Source: Ferrimonas balearica (GTDB lineage: Bacteria; Pseudomonadota; Gammaproteobacteria; Enterobacterales; Shewanellaceae). Taken from it: a stretch of 64,000 nt of DNA. Under the pieces are notes generated by a model. That model worked only from the letters and a program-made list of their open reading frames with translations. It made no database searches and was not told the origin of the DNA. Location of the stretch: assembly GCF_019802055.1 (NCBI RefSeq), contig NZ_JAHVHW010000007.1:496001-560000 (forward strand). Reading direction: 5' to 3'. A program made the position numbers and the translations under genes. Below are positions 42,920-52,879 of this stretch, one piece after another; positions within the stretch are counted from its first letter, which is position 1, and each line of letters opens with the position of its first letter.

Positions 42920-43798
42920 ATGTTTCGCGGAAGTATTGTCGCCCTGGTGACGCCTATGAACCAGGATGGCTCGGTGGATTTTTCCGCCTTGAGCACACTA
43001 GTGGAGTTTCACATCAACAACGGCACCGACGCGATCGTTGCAGTTGGCACTACCGGCGAATCCGCCACCTTAAGCGTGCCTGAGCACGTGGCGGTCGTGA
43101 AAGCGGTGGTTGAGCAGGTGGCGGGCCGCATTCCGGTGATCGCCGGTGCCGGTGCCAACAGCACTGCCGAAGCGGTTGCCCTGACCAAAGCCTGCGACGA
43201 CGTCGGGGCGGATGGCATGCTGAGTGTTACCCCCTACTACAACAAGCCGACCCAGGCGGGTCTGGTGGCCCACTTTTCTGCCATTGCCCAGGCGACGGAT
43301 AAACCGATCATCCTCTACAACGTGCCGGGGCGCACCTGTTGTGACCTGAAACCTGAGGCGGTTGCGGAACTTAGCCGCATTAAAAACATCGTAGGCATTA
43401 AGGAGGCCACCGGTGATCTGTCCCGTGTGACTCCCCTGCGTCAGCTGTGCGGCGATGAATTCCTGCTGCTGACCGGCGATGATCCGACCGCCATGGCCTT
43501 TATGCTGGCGGGGGGCGACGGCGTAATCTCCGTCACCAACAACGTCCGGCCGGCAGAGTTCAAAGCGTTGTGTGATGCTGCCCTGAGCGGCGACATCACC
43601 ACCGCCCGTAAGCTGGATGCACAGCTTTACCCGCTGTACAGCGCCCTCTTTATTGAGGCCAACCCCATCCCGGTCAAGTGGGCAATGGAAGCCATCGGAG
43701 TGACAGAGCGCACCGTGATGCGTCTGCCCCTGACCGAGCTCACTGAGCAAGGAAAAGAAAAAGTGCGCGAGGCCCTGGCTGCCTCCGAGCCTGTTTGA
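42920..43798 (+). CDS. dapA: 4-hydroxy-tetrahydrodipicolinate synthase
   Basis: Lysine and diaminopimelate pathway: condenses aspartate semialdehyde with pyruvate. At 292 residues it equals E. coli DapA. Seen are [10 protein letters not shown], the catalytic Tyr in [11 protein letters not shown], and the Schiff-base Lys in [12 protein letters not shown]. The start at 42920 ([13 protein letters not shown]) has GGGGA upstream; the longer frame has no family resemblance. The stop is 9 bases from bamC, so it is one operon. Confidence 0.97.
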   Translation: MFRGSIVALVTPMNQDGSVDFSALSTLVEFHINNGTDAIVAVGTTGESATLSVPEHVAVVKAVVEQVAGRIPVIAGAGANSTAEAVALTKACDDVGADGMLSVTPYYNKPTQAGLVAHFSAIAQATDKPIILYNVPGRTCCDLKPEAVAELSRIKNIVGIKEATGDLSRVTPLRQLCGDEFLLLTGDDPTAMAFMLAGGDGVISVTNNVRPAEFKALCDAALSGDITTARKLDAQLYPLYSALFIEANPIPVKWAMEAIGVTERTVMRLPLTELTEQGKEKVREALAASEPV

Positions 43799-43807
43799 GG
43801 GAAAGGA

Positions 43808-44905
43808 ATGAAACACAATCGCTTAGCCATCGCCGCACTGGCGCCGGTTCTGATCCTGGTGGGGTGTGCCACCCCCCTGGAGCGACGTCAGGCCAGCGGT
43901 GGCTTCGACTATCTGGAGCAGCCTGCGCCAACGCCGCTGGTGGTACCGGCAGGACTGGATGCACCTCGCGTCAGCCGGGAATTTGATGTTCCGCCACTGG
44001 GCAGCAGTGTGGATCGCGATGTTGTTGGTCCCCGCCTGGATGTTCGTCCGCCGCTGCAAGTGTTGCCTCTGGCACCGGGAACCCGTCTGCAGGACTCTGT
44101 CGACAGTGTGACCGTGCTGGTGGAAAGCAACCAGGATGACCTGGATCTGGCCCATGAGATCCATGAAACCCTGCTGAAGTTCCTGTCCGATCAGTCCATC
44201 GGCGTTGCCACCGACAGCAACGGCGTGATCGTCACCGACTGGATCGAGAACGAAGAGGTGATCGGCAAGTCCTGGTTCCGCGACAAGGTGTACCAGATCC
44301 GTCAGCGTTACGAGTTCGATACCGTAGTGAAGGATCATGGCCGAAGCGGCTCCATCACCATCGAATTGGTGGATCATGAAGAGGGCCTGGATGGTATCGA
44401 TGACAGCATCGTACTGACCGACGCCGATCGTCGCCGTTACGCCATCGACATGCTCAACAACGCTATCGCTTACATGAACTTCGAGCGTAAGCAGCGTCAG
44501 GCCACACAGGAACTGCTGAACGGTCGAGGCATTAAGACCGTGCTCGGTTTCGACAGCGATGAGAACACCGCGTTTATCGCGGAGGCCAGCTTCGACCAGG
44601 TGTGGCGTCGCATGGATCATGTGCTGCCGCTCCTGGGCTTCGAAGTGCGCGATCTGGACCAGCAACTGGCCACTTACTTCGTTGACTTTGAGTCCGACTC
44701 CGGATTCTGGGCCTCCCTGTGGGGCGATAACGATGCCCTGCCGCTGGAAGAGGGCCCGTACCAGATCCGTCTGGAGCCGATGGGTGAGCGTACCGCCATC
44801 ACAGTGCTGGACAATGAGGCGAAGCCTCTGCCGACAGAAACCGTGACCCAGATGTACAACCGCTTTGCAGATCTGCTCAAAAAAGAGATGCGCGAACTGC
44901 AATAA
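43808..44905 (+). CDS. bamC: Outer membrane assembly lipoprotein BamC
   Basis: Lipoprotein of 365 residues in the BAM complex for outer-membrane protein insertion. The signal ends in LILVGC. The unstructured N-terminal stretch (FDYLEQPAPTPLVVPAGLDAPRVSREFDVPP in part) matches the part that binds BamD; two helix-grip domains follow. It is downstream of dapA as in many gammaproteobacteria. A strong terminator follows. Confidence 0.94.
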   Translation: MKHNRLAIAALAPVLILVGCATPLERRQASGGFDYLEQPAPTPLVVPAGLDAPRVSREFDVPPLGSSVDRDVVGPRLDVRPPLQVLPLAPGTRLQDSVDSVTVLVESNQDDLDLAHEIHETLLKFLSDQSIGVATDSNGVIVTDWIENEEVIGKSWFRDKVYQIRQRYEFDTVVKDHGRSGSITIELVDHEEGLDGIDDSIVLTDADRRRYAIDMLNNAIAYMNFERKQRQATQELLNGRGIKTVLGFDSDENTAFIAEASFDQVWRRMDHVLPLLGFEVRDLDQQLATYFVDFESDSGFWASLWGDNDALPLEEGPYQIRLEPMGERTAITVLDNEAKPLPTETVTQMYNRFADLLKKEMRELQ

Positions 44906-44922
44906 CGGTGTTATCCAATCGC

Positions 44923-44951
44923 AGAAAAGCAGCCTTCGGGCTGCTTTTTTT
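44923..44951 (+). terminator. intrinsic terminator after bamC
   Basis: Stem AAAAGCAGCC / GGCTGCTTTT with a TTCG loop and a run of seven T. Confidence 0.93.
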
Positions 44952-45111
44952 GTGCCGGACGGGTTCTGCCATTGGAGATGTTTCTCACATGTGACACATC
45001 GGTTTGCCAAGTGATCTTTGTTGTATTCAGAGATGCCAAACTGGCAATTCTTTACGTTCCTTGACGAGGGCTTGGGGTACGATGCCGCCACTTGATTGGA
45101 GATCCGCCCCG

Positions 45112-46200
45112 ATGCTGAAAAAGTTCCTCATCCCCGTCGTCCTGATTGCCGCCGCTGGCGCGGTTTACCTGAATCTATCGTCCGGTTCGGACAGTGCCGG
45201 TAACAAGCCGGGCTCCCGCCCGGTGGAGGTGGAAACCGGTACTGTCACCGCAGTGGAGTTGCCTCAGCACCTCGCGCTGGTGGCCAACCTCGAAGCCTGG
45301 CAAGCGGTCACCATCGCGCCGGAGGTTTCCGGTCGCCTGGTGCGTCTGCTGGTGGAGAGTGGTGATACGGTGAAACAGGGACAGGTACTGGCCCGCCTGG
45401 ATAATCTGCAACAGATCGCGCAGCGGGACGAGGCGCGGGCCTATCTGGCGGAAGCCAAGCGCCTGCTGGCGGAACGAAGCCGTCTGGCGGACAAGGGCGC
45501 CATCTCAGCATCAGAACTGGCCGCGCAAGAAGCGGAAGTCGCGATGGCGCAAGCCCGTCTGTCCAGTGCTGAGGCGGAACTGGCCAAACGTACACTGCTG
45601 GCTCCCTTTGACGGCGTCGTTGGCTTGGTCAGCCACGCCCCCGGTGCCCAGGTGGTGAGTGGTGAAGCCCTGATGACCCTGGACCAACTGGATCGTCTGC
45701 GCCTGGATCTGGCGGTGCCGCAGCGTTACCTGGCCGCACTGGCGCCCGGTCAGCAGGTCAAGGCTCGCATCGACGCCTATCCCGATTTTGCCTTCAACGG
45801 CACCCTGGTGGCCCTGGACAGCCGGGTGAACCGCAACGACATGACCGTAGCTGCCCGCTTTGCGTTTGATAACCATGACGGCCACCTCAAGCCCGGCATG
45901 CTCAGCCGCATCGATTTTGCGCTGCCCACCCAACTGCGTCCGGTGGTGCCGGTGCAGGCGATGGAGTACTCCGGTTCCGATCGATTCGTGTATGTGGTGG
46001 ATGGGAACAATATCGCCCACCGCACCCTGATTGAGCCGGGTGTGCGCCAGGGCAACACCGTGGCGGTGGAGTCCGGGCTGGAAGTGGGCACTCGCATCGT
46101 GGTGAAAGGGCTGGTCAGTATCAAGGATGGCAGCACGGTTCACGAAGTGGGCACCGCTCGCGCCAAGGGGCAGGGTAACGCTGGCGAGGTATCCCGCTGA
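45112..46200 (+). CDS. RND efflux periplasmic adaptor (membrane fusion protein), pair 1
   Basis: Membrane-anchored periplasmic adaptor of 362 residues: N-terminal segment MLKKFLIPVVLIAAAGAVYL, lipoyl halves around EVSGRLVRLLVESGDTVKQG and APFDGVVGLVSHAPGAQV, a short alpha-hairpin, then a beta-barrel and membrane-proximal domain. The start at 45112 has GGAG about ten bases before; ATG 45082 is an alternative. Its TGA overlaps the permease ATG (TGATG), so the two are coupled. No outer-membrane channel gene is nearby. Confidence 0.92.
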   Translation: MLKKFLIPVVLIAAAGAVYLNLSSGSDSAGNKPGSRPVEVETGTVTAVELPQHLALVANLEAWQAVTIAPEVSGRLVRLLVESGDTVKQGQVLARLDNLQQIAQRDEARAYLAEAKRLLAERSRLADKGAISASELAAQEAEVAMAQARLSSAEAELAKRTLLAPFDGVVGLVSHAPGAQVVSGEALMTLDQLDRLRLDLAVPQRYLAALAPGQQVKARIDAYPDFAFNGTLVALDSRVNRNDMTVAARFAFDNHDGHLKPGMLSRIDFALPTQLRPVVPVQAMEYSGSDRFVYVVDGNNIAHRTLIEPGVRQGNTVAVESGLEVGTRIVVKGLVSIKDGSTVHEVGTARAKGQGNAGEVSR

Positions 46201-49200
46201 TGCTGCTGTCCGACTTGTCGATCAAGCGGCCAGTGATGGCCATTGTGCTGTCACTGCTGCTGACCCTGTTTGGCCTGGTGGCCTTCTCAAAACTGTCGGT
46301 GCGTGAACTGCCGGATGTGGACGTCCCTGTGGTGTCCGTGTCGGTCAGCTACGAAGGCGCGTCGGCGGCGGTGATGGAAGATCAGATCACCAAGCCGATT
46401 GAAGACCAGCTCTCCGGGATCTCCGGCATCGATACCATTGAATCGGTCAGCCGCAATGGCTCCACCCAGATCACCGTCAACTTCGATTTGGATTGGGACA
46501 TTATGGAGGGACTCTCCGATGTCCGTGATGCGGTGTCACGTGCCCAGCGCAGCCTGCCAGAGGACGCCGATGATCCGATGGTGCTGAAGTCCAACGTCAG
46601 CGGTGACGCGGTGGTTCGACTCTCCCTGCGCAGCGCCGAGATGGATCGCATTGAACTGACCGACTACGCCGAGCGGGTGCTGGTAGACCGTCTCTCTCTG
46701 GTCAACGGCGTCAGCCAGGTGAGCCTGTATGGTGATCTGGAACGGGTGGTTTATCTGCAACTGGATCCCAGTGCCATGGCCGGTCGCGGCATCTCCGTCG
46801 CCATGGTGGAAAGCGCCCTCAATAACCAGAACCTGGAACTGCCCGCCGGACAGCTGCGTAACCGGGATCAGGTGATGTCCGTGCGCCTGGAACGGGTGCT
46901 GAAAACCGTTGAGGATTTCAGCCGCGTGGTGGTGCGTTATGACGAGCAGGGCAGCCCCATCTACCTCTCCGACATCGCCCACATCTACGATGGCGCCAAA
47001 ACCGAAAACAGCCTGTTTAAGAGCAACGGTCTGAATGCCCTTGGCTTTGCCATCAGCGCCCAGTCGGATGCCAACCCCATCAATGTGGCCAAGGGGGTGC
47101 GAGCCCTCATCGATCAGATCCAGCCGCAACTGCCTGACGGCATGGAGCTTGAGGTGGCATATGACGCCACCATCTTTATCGAGCGCTCCATCAACGAGGT
47201 GTACCAGACCCTGTTTGTCACGGCGGCCCTGGTGGTGGCGGTGCTCTATCTGTTCCTCGGACAGGCCCGGGCGACCCTGATCCCGGCGGTGACCGTGCCG
47301 GTCTCTCTGATTGCCGCCTTTATGGTGGCCCAGTTTGCGGGCTTCTCCCTCAATATCCTGACCCTGATGGCGCTGATCCTGGCCATCGGCCTGGTGGTGG
47401 ATGACGCCATCGTGGTGGTGGAGAACATCTTTAAGCACCTGGAGCGGGGCAGTTCACCCCTGGTGGCGGCCTATCAGGGCACCCGGGAGGTTGGGTTTGC
47501 TGTGATCGCGACCACCGCCGTACTGGTGATGATCTTCCTGCCCATCGCCTTTGCCGGTGGCATGGTGGGCAAATTCTTTACCGAGTTTGCGGTCACCCTG
47601 GCGGTGGCGGTGATCTTCTCCTCCCTGATCGCCCTGACGCTGACGCCGGTAATGGGCGCCAGCCTGCTCAAAGCCAACGTAAAGCCCAACCGTTTCAATA
47701 GTGCGGTAAACCGTCAGTTTGCCCGGTTGGAAAGCGCCTACAAGCGCAGCCTTGAACGCGCTTTGCGGTTCAAATGGGCGGGGCCGACCATCATCGTGAT
47801 GGCTCTGGTGGCGGTGGCGTTGCTGTTCCCCCGCATCAACACCGAGTTCACTCCAAGTGAAGACCGTGGCGTGCTCTTTGTGTTCGTTAAAGGTGCGGAA
47901 GGCACCGCGTTTGACCGCATGGTTAAGAACATGGAAGCGGTGGAAGCGCGACTGTTGCCGCTGATGTCGGAAGAGGGGCCGCTGCAGGCGATGAACCTCT
48001 CCACTCCCGCTTTTGGCAACCGCGGCGACCAGACCGGCTTCTTTGTACTGCTGTTGAAAGACTGGGCGGTGCGCGACCAGCACAGCAACGAAATTCTGGC
48101 CCAACTGCGCCGGGATCTGAGCGGCATTCCCGATGTGCGGGTGTTCCCCATGGCCCCCGGATTTGGTGGCGGCAGCTCTGAGCCGGTGCAGTTTGTGCTG
48201 GGCGGCGCAGACTACGACGAACTGGATCGCTGGGCTCACGCCATCATCGATGCCACCGCAGCTCGAAGTGAAGTGCGTGATCTGGACTCCGATTTCTCCC
48301 AGACCACGCCGGAACTGCTGGCTAAGGTGGACCTGGAAGCCGCTGCCCGGGTTGGCATCAGCCCTCGGGACATCGCCCGCACTCTGGAAGCGGTGCTGGG
48401 TGGCATCAGCCGCACCACCTTTGTGGACCGGGGGGAGGAGTACGATGTTTACCTCCGTGGTGACATTGAGCGCTTTGATGATGCCTCCAAACTCTCCGGC
48501 ATCTATATGACCACACCGGCGGGAGAGCGGGTCACCATGGCGAGCCTGGTGGAGTTTGAGGAGATCGGTTCAGCCAGTCGCCTGAAGCGCTACCAGCGCA
48601 CCAAATCCGTCACCATTCAGGGTTATGTGGGCCAGGGGCACACTCTGGGCGAAGCGTTGGCGCTGCTGGAGCAAACCGCGCGGGAGATGCTGCCGCCGGA
48701 CATCACCATCGATTACAAGGGTGAGTCCAAAGACTACAAGGAGAACCAGGCGGACACCTTCCTGGTCTTTGCACTGGCATTGATGGTGGCCTATCTGGTA
48801 CTGGCGGCCCAGTTCGAGAGCTTTATCAACCCGGCGGTGATCATGCTGACGGTGCCGATGGGCATTGTCGGGGCGCTGCTGGGCTTGCTGCTGACCGGGG
48901 AGAGTCTCAACCTCTACAGTCAGGTGGGGATGATCATGTTGATCGGCATGGTGACCAAAAACGGCATTCTGATTGTCGAGTTTGCCAACCAACTCCGGGA
49001 CAAGGGCGTCGCCTTTGAACAGGCGGTGGTGGAGGGCGCCAGTGCCCGTCTGCGTCCGATTCTGATGACCGCCTTTACCACCCTGTTTGGGGCGGTGCCG
49101 CTGCTGCTGGCTACCGGCGCTGGTGCGGAGAGCCGATACGCCATAGGTGTGGTGATCTTCTTTGGTATGGCGTTGGCTACGGTGATCACCCTCTACCTGG

Positions 49201-49301
49201 TGCCGCTGATGTATCGCCTGATGGCCCGCTCAACCCACTCGCCGGAGCATCGTACCCACGAACTGGAAGAGGCACTGGCGGCGGAAGCAGCCCGGCGCTG
49301 A
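46200..49301 (+). CDS. RND efflux permease, pair 1
   Basis: Inner-membrane proton-driven efflux pump of 1033 residues, AcrB/MexB-type topology with 12 helices and two large periplasmic loops. The proton-relay residues are present: Asp-Asp in AIGLVVDDAIVVVENI (TM4) and Lys in GMVTKNGILIVEF (TM10). It starts with ATG overlapping the adaptor's stop by two bases. The substrate cannot be deduced. A terminator follows. Confidence 0.95.
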   Translation: MLLSDLSIKRPVMAIVLSLLLTLFGLVAFSKLSVRELPDVDVPVVSVSVSYEGASAAVMEDQITKPIEDQLSGISGIDTIESVSRNGSTQITVNFDLDWDIMEGLSDVRDAVSRAQRSLPEDADDPMVLKSNVSGDAVVRLSLRSAEMDRIELTDYAERVLVDRLSLVNGVSQVSLYGDLERVVYLQLDPSAMAGRGISVAMVESALNNQNLELPAGQLRNRDQVMSVRLERVLKTVEDFSRVVVRYDEQGSPIYLSDIAHIYDGAKTENSLFKSNGLNALGFAISAQSDANPINVAKGVRALIDQIQPQLPDGMELEVAYDATIFIERSINEVYQTLFVTAALVVAVLYLFLGQARATLIPAVTVPVSLIAAFMVAQFAGFSLNILTLMALILAIGLVVDDAIVVVENIFKHLERGSSPLVAAYQGTREVGFAVIATTAVLVMIFLPIAFAGGMVGKFFTEFAVTLAVAVIFSSLIALTLTPVMGASLLKANVKPNRFNSAVNRQFARLESAYKRSLERALRFKWAGPTIIVMALVAVALLFPRINTEFTPSEDRGVLFVFVKGAEGTAFDRMVKNMEAVEARLLPLMSEEGPLQAMNLSTPAFGNRGDQTGFFVLLLKDWAVRDQHSNEILAQLRRDLSGIPDVRVFPMAPGFGGGSSEPVQFVLGGADYDELDRWAHAIIDATAARSEVRDLDSDFSQTTPELLAKVDLEAAARVGISPRDIARTLEAVLGGISRTTFVDRGEEYDVYLRGDIERFDDASKLSGIYMTTPAGERVTMASLVEFEEIGSASRLKRYQRTKSVTIQGYVGQGHTLGEALALLEQTAREMLPPDITIDYKGESKDYKENQADTFLVFALALMVAYLVLAAQFESFINPAVIMLTVPMGIVGALLGLLLTGESLNLYSQVGMIMLIGMVTKNGILIVEFANQLRDKGVAFEQAVVEGASARLRPILMTAFTTLFGAVPLLLATGAGAESRYAIGVVIFFGMALATVITLYLVPLMYRLMARSTHSPEHRTHELEEALAAEAARR

Positions 49302-49307
49302 CCGTAT

Positions 49308-49338
49308 CGGCCCCGCTGATTCAGGTGGGGCCGTTTTT
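49308..49338 (+). terminator. intrinsic terminator after RND pair 1
   Basis: Stem CGGCCCC / GGGGCCG with a 12-base loop and TTTTT. Confidence 0.8.
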
Positions 49339-49441
49339 CCATTCGGCCGGATGTGATCCCGGCCGAAATTTATCCATTTTTTCTTTCGCCCCAGCACGCT
49401 GTAGGGCGTAGAATCGCCGCCCTTTTCCCCTGACGAGTTTC

Positions 49442-50629
49442 ATGATGTTCCCGCGCCTGATGGCCTGGGGGCCGGTGTTATTGCTGGCCTTCAGCGCGTT
49501 TGTGTTTAACACCTCTGAGTTTGTGCCCGTGGGCCTGCTGGCTGCGCTGGGTGAGAGCTTTAATATGTCCGCCGTAGCGATCGGGCCGATGCTGACCGTG
49601 TACGCGGCGGTGGTGGCCCTGGCGTCATTGCCGGCGGTGCTGCTGTTTGCCCGCTTTGAACGGCGAGGGCTGCTACTGGGCCTGATGGCGCTGTTTGTGG
49701 TCAGTCATGCCATCACTGCCTGGGCTCCCACCTACTCGCTGCTGCTGGCCGGTCGCATCGGCATTGCGCTTTCTCATGCCCTGTTCTGGGCGATCACTCC
49801 CGCCATGGTGGTGCGTCTGGCGCCGCAAGGGCAGGGGGCCAAGGCGCTGGGCCTGCTGGCGACAGGCACCGTATTGGCGCTGGTGCTGGGGATCCCGCTC
49901 GGGCGGATCGTCGGGCATCTGCTGGGGTGGCGCATCACTTTCGCGCTGATTGGTCTGGTCACCCTGCTGTTGATGCTGGGCCTATGGCGTGGCTTACCGC
50001 GTCTTCCTGCCGAGAAAGGGGGCAACTGGCGCAGCCTGCCGGGCTTGTTCCGTAACCGAGCGCTGATGTGGCTTTATGGCCTAACCACCCTTCTGGTGAC
50101 CGCCCACTACGCGGTGTACACCTACCTGGAGCCGCTGTTGCAGCAGCACTTTGGTTACGCCCCGGGCGTTACCACTTTGATGCTGTTGCTGTTCGGTGGC
50201 TCCGGACTGGCGGGCAGTGTGCTGTTTGGGCGCTACCAGGCGAATCATGCCCGTCGTCTGCTGGCACTGGCGGTTGCGGTGGTGGGGCTCTGCGTTGCGC
50301 TGTTGCCGCTGATGGGGGCACACCTCGGGTTGCTGGCGGCGCTCTGCGTGGTCTGGGGCGCGGCAATGATGCTGATGGGGCTGTCGCTGCAGGCTAAGGG
50401 GCTGAAGCTGGCGCCGGACGCCACCGATGTGGCGATGGCGATCTACTCTGGTCTGTTCAATGTCGGGATCGGAGGCGGTGCGCTGCTGGGCAGTGTGCTG
50501 GCGGCGCGCTACGGCGTGGCGCTGAACGGGCCGGTGGCGGCCGGTCTTATCCTGGTGGCGATGATTCCGCTGCTCGGATTGTTCCGGGCCCGGCGCCAGT
50601 ATCCGTTGGATGGCGCCGCCGTTTCCTGA
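49442..50629 (+). CDS. sotB: MFS sugar/drug exporter, SotB family
   Basis: Inner-membrane exporter of 395 residues. The sequence aligns by eye with E. coli SotB/YdeA: FVFNTSEFVPVGLL in TM1, ALSHALFWAITPAM, GTVLALVLGIPLGRIVG and LKLAPDATDVAMAIYSG near the C-terminus. SotB exports arabinose and similar sugars, and related YdeA/AraJ proteins export drugs. Two adjacent ATG codons (49442, 49445) could be starts. It is convergent with the symporter gene. Confidence 0.88.
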   Translation: MMFPRLMAWGPVLLLAFSAFVFNTSEFVPVGLLAALGESFNMSAVAIGPMLTVYAAVVALASLPAVLLFARFERRGLLLGLMALFVVSHAITAWAPTYSLLLAGRIGIALSHALFWAITPAMVVRLAPQGQGAKALGLLATGTVLALVLGIPLGRIVGHLLGWRITFALIGLVTLLLMLGLWRGLPRLPAEKGGNWRSLPGLFRNRALMWLYGLTTLLVTAHYAVYTYLEPLLQQHFGYAPGVTTLMLLLFGGSGLAGSVLFGRYQANHARRLLALAVAVVGLCVALLPLMGAHLGLLAALCVVWGAAMMLMGLSLQAKGLKLAPDATDVAMAIYSGLFNVGIGGGALLGSVLAARYGVALNGPVAAGLILVAMIPLLGLFRARRQYPLDGAAVS

Positions 50630-50659
50630 TCCTTTTTCGCGCCCCGCTTTGGGGCGCAT

Positions 50660-52879
50660 TTACTGGGATGGCGCCGGAGTGGTTGCCGGGGGCTTCACCC
50701 AACCCAATACGTCCTTAATCACGGACCAGCGGGGTTGGCTGGGCTGGGCGTTTTGCCCCAGGATCCAGTAGTTGTAGAGGGTGTCGACGTAACCGGAGCT
50801 CTGTTGCAGCTCCAGCCATGAGTTGAGAAACAGGTGCAGCTCAATGTTGTTCCTGGCCACCACGTAGGCGACCGGAAAGGATTTGATCTCATCCCGGTTG
50901 TAGAGGGTGGTGTACTCCGGGTAGAGCATGGTCCAGGCTTTGCCCGCTTCCAGACTGATCAACAACCCATCCCAGGTTTGGCCACCATCCTCAAAGAACT
51001 GGCGGTCTGACTCGATCCGCTCAAAGCGGATGTTCGGGAAGCCCTTCTCGATATGGGGGATGATGCTGTAATCCCCGACTGAGGCGATGGTCAGCGGCCC
51101 TGCCTGTCGCACCAGTTCATTGGTTGCCAACTCGTCGGCCCGATGGTCTTTGACCACCAGGGAGTAGTGCAGTGTCAGCACCGGGTTGGTGAACCCAACG
51201 TACTGGATCCGGCGTGTGGTCATCTGCAGGCCGGAGATGACGATGTCGAACCGACCCCGGTTCAGATCCTCCAGCACCGAAGCGGAGCCGTAGGGGATAA
51301 ACGCCAGTTCCAGCTCCAGTTCACGGGCCAGCTTATTCATCATCTCCACATCTAGCCCTACCAGCCGGTTATCCGCGTTATAGAAAGAGAAGGGCACCTG
51401 TAGGGGGTTGTAACCCACTCGCAGCAAGCCGCTCTCCCGGATCTCATCCAGACTGCGTGGGGCCGAAGTGGGGGGCAGTTCTCTGGGCTGAAAATTCACC
51501 ACCGAATCCGGCAGGGACTCGGCGGACGTCATATTGGCCACCACTTCATCCATCACGTAGGTGGTGTCCACCACTTTGTTCAGCAGTGCAGCGGTGCCCA
51601 GAAGAATGGCGCCTAACACCAGCGGAGTCGCTGCGGCGTAGAGCATTAAGCGGCGCAGGTTGAGCCTGGCGTGCCCTGCCAGCATGGCGGTTCCGCCTAC
51701 AGCCAGGATAAACAGGTTCATGGCGGCCAGCAGCGAGGTAAAGCGGCTGGTGAACAGGCTGGACACCATATAGAGCTGGAACAGATCAGAGGGCAGTTGC
51801 AGGCCATCCAGCAGCATGGGCACCGTCAGGTAAACGCTGCCAAACAGGCTGATCAGCCCGTTAATTGCCATCGGCAGGTAGGTGACAAAATCCAGATCTG
51901 CACCGGCAAACCAGGCGGCAAACAGCACAAAAACGATGGTCAGCAGTTTGCCCAGGTTGGGGAAGCTGAATACCACGGGGATGATCACGTTGGCGTAATC
52001 GTCGGTCTCTTCGCTGCCGATCCGGTACTTATGGAACAGCGCCTTGGTGTGCTCGATCAGCAGGGGCAGCACAATAAAAATATTGCCGGCGGCAAAGGCG
52101 GTGATCAGCGCGTCCCGGGCGATGCCGGTCAGGTCGCGGTAGGAGAAGGGGGTGATCACCGCGACCAGAGCGGGCAACAGCCAGTAGGTGAGGATAAGCG
52201 TCATTACGACATGGGCGGCAAAGTAGACCTGCAGCCGCTGAAATTCCGCAATGTCCATGGTGCCGGCCGTGGCTGCGGTCATGGCAAAGATCCCCAGCGG
52301 CATCAGTTTGACGATGTAACCGGTGACCCGGTTGAACGCATCTCCCAGCAGTTGCAGCGGTTTTAGCAGGGCCGATTTGTCCTCAATGCCGATCAGGGCG
52401 ATCCCGGTTGCAACACAGAACAGCACAATGGCGGGGATATAGCTGTTGGACATGGAGAAAAAGGGGTTGGCCGGGATGTAGAGGTCGAGCAAGCTGACCG
52501 GAGCCGGGTCCTGCAGCACCGAGAGACTGAAGAAGTCGCCCGCTTCCCAGTCTGGGAAGGTGTACTTGATCAGGTACATCAGCACCAGGCCAAAGCTCCA
52601 GATCACCAGCATCAGCTTGCCCACATTCAGCGCCAGGCTCTTGGCCTGTTGATAGGAGAGATGCCCCAGGCTGGAGATGAGAGAGACCATGATGTACGGA
52701 ATGATGGTCATCTGCAGCAGTTTGACGAAGGCGTCACCGATGATCGACATCCACGCCAGCATCTCACCGAAAAAGAGCCCCGCCGCGATCCCGGCGGCAA
52801 AGGAGAGCAGAACCAGGGTGGACATGCTCATTTTTTTCGGGGGGGAGGCCTGAGCCTCAGTGGCGGCAGATTGGTTCAT
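50660..52879 (-). CDS. Fused dicarboxylate/amino-acid:cation symporter and periplasmic solute-binding domain
   Basis: Two-part inner-membrane protein of 739 residues. Residues about 20-440 resemble the DAACS/glutamate symporter fold (LLQMTIIPYIMVSLISSLG, PLGIFAM, TSLLAAMNLFILAVGG). The usual substrate motifs are modified: HP1 reads ITAFAAGNIFIVLP and the NMDGT region reads SFPNLGKLLT. After a transmembrane helix (LVLGAILLGTAALLNKVV) comes an SBP_bac_3-like domain, about 475-720 (LDEIRESGLLRVGYNPLQVP, LVGLDVEMMNKLA, GRFDIVISGLQMT). Its start overlaps the bshA-like stop by 4 bases (ATGA), so it is translationally coupled. The substrate is unknown. Confidence 0.85.
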   Translation of the reverse strand: MNQSAATEAQASPPKKMSMSTLVLLSFAAGIAAGLFFGEMLAWMSIIGDAFVKLLQMTIIPYIMVSLISSLGHLSYQQAKSLALNVGKLMLVIWSFGLVLMYLIKYTFPDWEAGDFFSLSVLQDPAPVSLLDLYIPANPFFSMSNSYIPAIVLFCVATGIALIGIEDKSALLKPLQLLGDAFNRVTGYIVKLMPLGIFAMTAATAGTMDIAEFQRLQVYFAAHVVMTLILTYWLLPALVAVITPFSYRDLTGIARDALITAFAAGNIFIVLPLLIEHTKALFHKYRIGSEETDDYANVIIPVVFSFPNLGKLLTIVFVLFAAWFAGADLDFVTYLPMAINGLISLFGSVYLTVPMLLDGLQLPSDLFQLYMVSSLFTSRFTSLLAAMNLFILAVGGTAMLAGHARLNLRRLMLYAAATPLVLGAILLGTAALLNKVVDTTYVMDEVVANMTSAESLPDSVVNFQPRELPPTSAPRSLDEIRESGLLRVGYNPLQVPFSFYNADNRLVGLDVEMMNKLARELELELAFIPYGSASVLEDLNRGRFDIVISGLQMTTRRIQYVGFTNPVLTLHYSLVVKDHRADELATNELVRQAGPLTIASVGDYSIIPHIEKGFPNIRFERIESDRQFFEDGGQTWDGLLISLEAGKAWTMLYPEYTTLYNRDEIKSFPVAYVVARNNIELHLFLNSWLELQQSSGYVDTLYNYWILGQNAQPSQPRWSVIKDVLGWVKPPATTPAPSQ

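Noticed and set aside
43823-45091. 422-residue frame on the minus strand
   Set aside because: Antisense of bamC; bamC has a lipobox and the usual place after dapA.
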